In this document: positions 62,033-64,000 of the stretch, piece by piece
Layout of the letters: each line of letters starts with the position of its first letter
Numbering within the stretch: the stretch's first letter is position 1
Origin: Chitinophagales bacterium
GTDB lineage: Bacteria > Bacteroidota > Bacteroidia > Chitinophagales > Chitinophagaceae
Reading direction: 5' to 3'
Assembly: GCA_026936105.1 (NCBI GenBank)
Contig: JAIXKI010000017.1
Location: forward strand, 62,001-126,000
DNA length: 64,000 nucleotides
Made by a program: the position numbers and the translations under genes
Notes under the pieces: generated by a model
Databases searched by the model: none
What the model was told of the DNA's origin: nothing
What the model saw: only the letters and a program-made list of their open reading frames with translations

Positions 62033-64000
62033 ATGTTGAATAAAATAATTGAGTTTTCCGTAAAGAATAAACTCATCATCGGAATTCTGATCATTTCACT
62101 GATCGGCTTAGGCGCTTACGAAGTAAAGCGTCTCCCTATTGATGCTGTTCCGGATATCACAAACAACCAGGTGCAGATAATAACCATTGCACCTTCATTG
62201 GGCGCTCCTGATGTAGAAAGGCTGATCACCTTTCCAATAGAACAGGTAAACAATAATATTCCCGGGCTTATTGAACAGCGAAGCTTTTCACGTTTTGGCT
62301 TATCTGTTGTTACTATTGTTTTTAATGACAAAACAGATATTTATTGGGCAAGACAACAGGTAACCGAACGATTACAGCAGGTTCAGGAGCAGATTCCCAA
62401 GGGGTTTGGAATACCGGTACTGGCGCCTGTCACAACCGGGTTGGGTGAAATATATCAATATACCATCCGCCCGAAAGAAGGATTTGAGAACAAGTACAAT
62501 GCAATGGACTTACGCACTATCCAGGACTGGATCGTTCGCCGGCAATTATTAGGAGTAAAAGGAGTAGCGGAAGTAAGCAGTTTCGGCGGCTTGCTGAAAC
62601 AATATGAAATAGCAGTATCCCCTGAAAAACTTCTGGCTTACAAGATTACCATTGATGATGTGTTCAAAGCGCTTGAAAATAATAATCAGAACACCGGTGG
62701 TTCTTATATTGAAAAGGGCCCGACTATTTTATTTATACGAAGCGAAGGGTTGGTGGGAAATATGGAAGACATAAAAAATATCGTTGTAAAGAATCTTCCC
62801 AACGGAATACCGCTTCTTATAAGTGATGTGGGAGAAGTGCGGTACGGTAACGCACCGAGGTTTGGCGCCATGACGTACAACGGCCAGGAGCAGGTATCCG
62901 GCGCCGTTGTGATGATGTTGAAAGGCGCTAACAGTAATGAAGTCATAAAAAACATTAAAGAACGAATTACCCAAATCCGGAAAACACTGCCGGAAGGTGT
63001 TGTTATAGATCCTTTTTTAGACCGGACCAAAATGGTCAACAATGCCATAAGTACCGTAACTAAAAACCTGATGGAAGGTGCATTGATAGTGGTATTCGTA
63101 TTGGTTCTGTTTTTAGGCAACCTTCGTGCAGGCCTGATAGTAGCATCTGTCATTCCCTTGTCCATGCTCTTTGCCATTATCATGATGAACCTGTTTGGTG
63201 TAAGCGGCAACCTGATGAGCCTGGGAGCCCTGGATTTCGGGTTAATTGTAGATGGCGCCGTAATTATTGTTGAAGCGGTAATGCACCGGCTAACTCACAG
63301 CAAACACTTCAAGTCTTTAAACAAACTATCCCAACCTGATATGGACCTGGAGGTGAAACAGTCCGCAACAAAAATGATGAACAGCGCTGTTTTTGGCCAG
63401 ATCATTATTCTCATCGTATATCTTCCCATTTTCACCCTTCAGGGTATTGAAGGAAAAATGTTCAAGCCGATGGCACAAACCGTTGCTTTTGCACTTACCG
63501 GTGCATTTGTGCTTTCCCTAACCTACATTCCGATGATGAGTTCCCTGTTTTTGAGTAAAAAAATCTCACACAAAAAAACTCTTTCGGATAAGATGATGAG
63601 CTATCTGGAACGTATTTACCAAAAAAGCCTGGCCCGTGTGCTGGAAAAAAAGAAAATTGTACTGGGTGCTGTTTTACTTTTTTTTGCTATTGCCGTTTTT
63701 ATTTTAACCCGCCTGGGCGGAGAATTTATTCCTTCGTTGCCTGAAGGAGATTTTGCTGTTGATACCAGAGTATTACCGGGCAGCAATCTTAATACTTCCA
63801 TCGAAGCTGTATCCAAAGCGTCAAAGATCATACTGGCTAAATTTCCTGAAGTTGAAAAAATTGTCAGTAAAACAGGAAGCAGTGAAGTACCTACAGATCC
63901 CATGGCTGTTGATGCGTCGGATATGATGATCATTCTGAAGAACCGCAGTAAATGGACCTCTGCAAAAACATATCCGGAACTGGAGGCGAAGATTTCCAAA
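62033..64000 (+). CDS. Heavy-metal RND efflux pump (CzcA/CusA family), N-terminal part
   Basis: The open frame from the ATG at 62033 runs off the right edge (656 codons). It starts MLNKIIEFSVKNKLIIGILI and contains LPIDAVPDITNNQVQIITIAP, typical of the heavy-metal branch. Transmembrane helix 4 reads LGALDFGLIVDGAVIIVEAVMHR: the DFG-x3-DGA pattern belongs to divalent-cation pumps (Zn, Co, Cd, Ni) rather than CusA-type Cu/Ag pumps. About 60% of the usual ~1040 residues is visible. It is preceded by the His-rich protein gene, consistent with metal export. Confidence 0.92.
   Translation, partial: MLNKIIEFSVKNKLIIGILIISLIGLGAYEVKRLPIDAVPDITNNQVQIITIAPSLGAPDVERLITFPIEQVNNNIPGLIEQRSFSRFGLSVVTIVFNDKTDIYWARQQVTERLQQVQEQIPKGFGIPVLAPVTTGLGEIYQYTIRPKEGFENKYNAMDLRTIQDWIVRRQLLGVKGVAEVSSFGGLLKQYEIAVSPEKLLAYKITIDDVFKALENNNQNTGGSYIEKGPTILFIRSEGLVGNMEDIKNIVVKNLPNGIPLLISDVGEVRYGNAPRFGAMTYNGQEQVSGAVVMMLKGANSNEVIKNIKERITQIRKTLPEGVVIDPFLDRTKMVNNAISTVTKNLMEGALIVVFVLVLFLGNLRAGLIVASVIPLSMLFAIIMMNLFGVSGNLMSLGALDFGLIVDGAVIIVEAVMHRLTHSKHFKSLNKLSQPDMDLEVKQSATKMMNSAVFGQIIILIVYLPIFTLQGIEGKMFKPMAQTVAFALTGAFVLSLTYIPMMSSLFLSKKISHKKTLSDKMMSYLERIYQKSLARVLEKKKIVLGAVLLFFAIAVFILTRLGGEFIPSLPEGDFAVDTRVLPGSNLNTSIEAVSKASKIILAKFPEVEKIVSKTGSSEVPTDPMAVDASDMMIILKNRSKWTSAKTYPELEAKISK

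Overview
This window looks like a chromosomal segment of a Bacteroidota bacterium, most like the Chitinophagaceae (inferred from sequence only). The grounds are a gliding-motility/T9SS C-terminal domain protein, a second short protein with a T9SS-type C-terminal domain, repeated Bacteroidota-type promoters (TTTG about 20 nt upstream of TAnnTTTG), weak Shine-Dalgarno sites and moderate G+C. Most genes are housekeeping. The left edge, a short tRNA-linked region near 48 kb and the right-hand efflux block look accessory.

Left part (1-12.4 kb): the edge cuts a type I restriction-modification operon on the minus strand (half-size HsdS, a four-helix-bundle protein, then HsdM running off the window). 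Next come a large secreted T9SS-type protein, an overlapping pabB / class IV aminotransferase pair for p-aminobenzoate, a secreted phosphoesterase, an M1 metallopeptidase, a small lipoprotein, a GreA/Rnk-like protein, and a PAP2 phosphatase paired with an LtaS-like sulfatase-fold transferase.

12.4-37.6 kb: a PH-like membrane protein; a free-Met-(R)-sulfoxide reductase, acylphosphatase and DUF1080 group; aspartate kinase; an L,D-transpeptidase with a TonB-like C-terminus; 4-hydroxyphenylpyruvate dioxygenase; purK and purE separated by a complete tripartite RND efflux operon on the other strand; a sterol-desaturase-family protein; an aldehyde dehydrogenase; rarA; a PhyH-type oxygenase; an M28 peptidase; an ElaA-like acetyltransferase; envelope proteins; and two small membrane proteins with proline-rich ends.

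37.6-47.5 kb: uvrA on the minus strand. A methionine/homoserine operon follows, consisting of a metB/C-like enzyme, metY, metX and homoserine dehydrogenase. It is preceded by a Bacteroidota promoter, a SAM-I riboswitch and an intrinsic terminator. A second structured leader lies inside the operon, ahead of metY.

47.5-50 kb: tRNA-Ser(GCU) and tRNA-Pro(UGG), transcribed leftward into an intrinsic terminator. Upstream of tRNA-Pro are three copies of its 5' part, all carrying the same replaced anticodon arm. The intact gene and the first two copies are spaced exactly 127 bp apart. A small GIY-YIG nuclease gene sits between copies 2 and 3 and takes its last codons and stop from a tRNA fragment. 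The 127-bp spacers resemble internally deleted versions of the nuclease gene. I regard this as the most interesting structure in the window. dnaA follows.

50-64 kb: a COG2509-type flavoprotein and an ABC-2 exporter pair come first. An efflux locus follows: a small membrane protein, a TetR regulator, a cupin, then TolC, adaptor and HAE1-type RND pump. Two related 20-bp candidate operators flank the regulator block. A His-rich exported protein then precedes a heavy-metal (CzcA/CusA-type) RND pump cut by the right edge.
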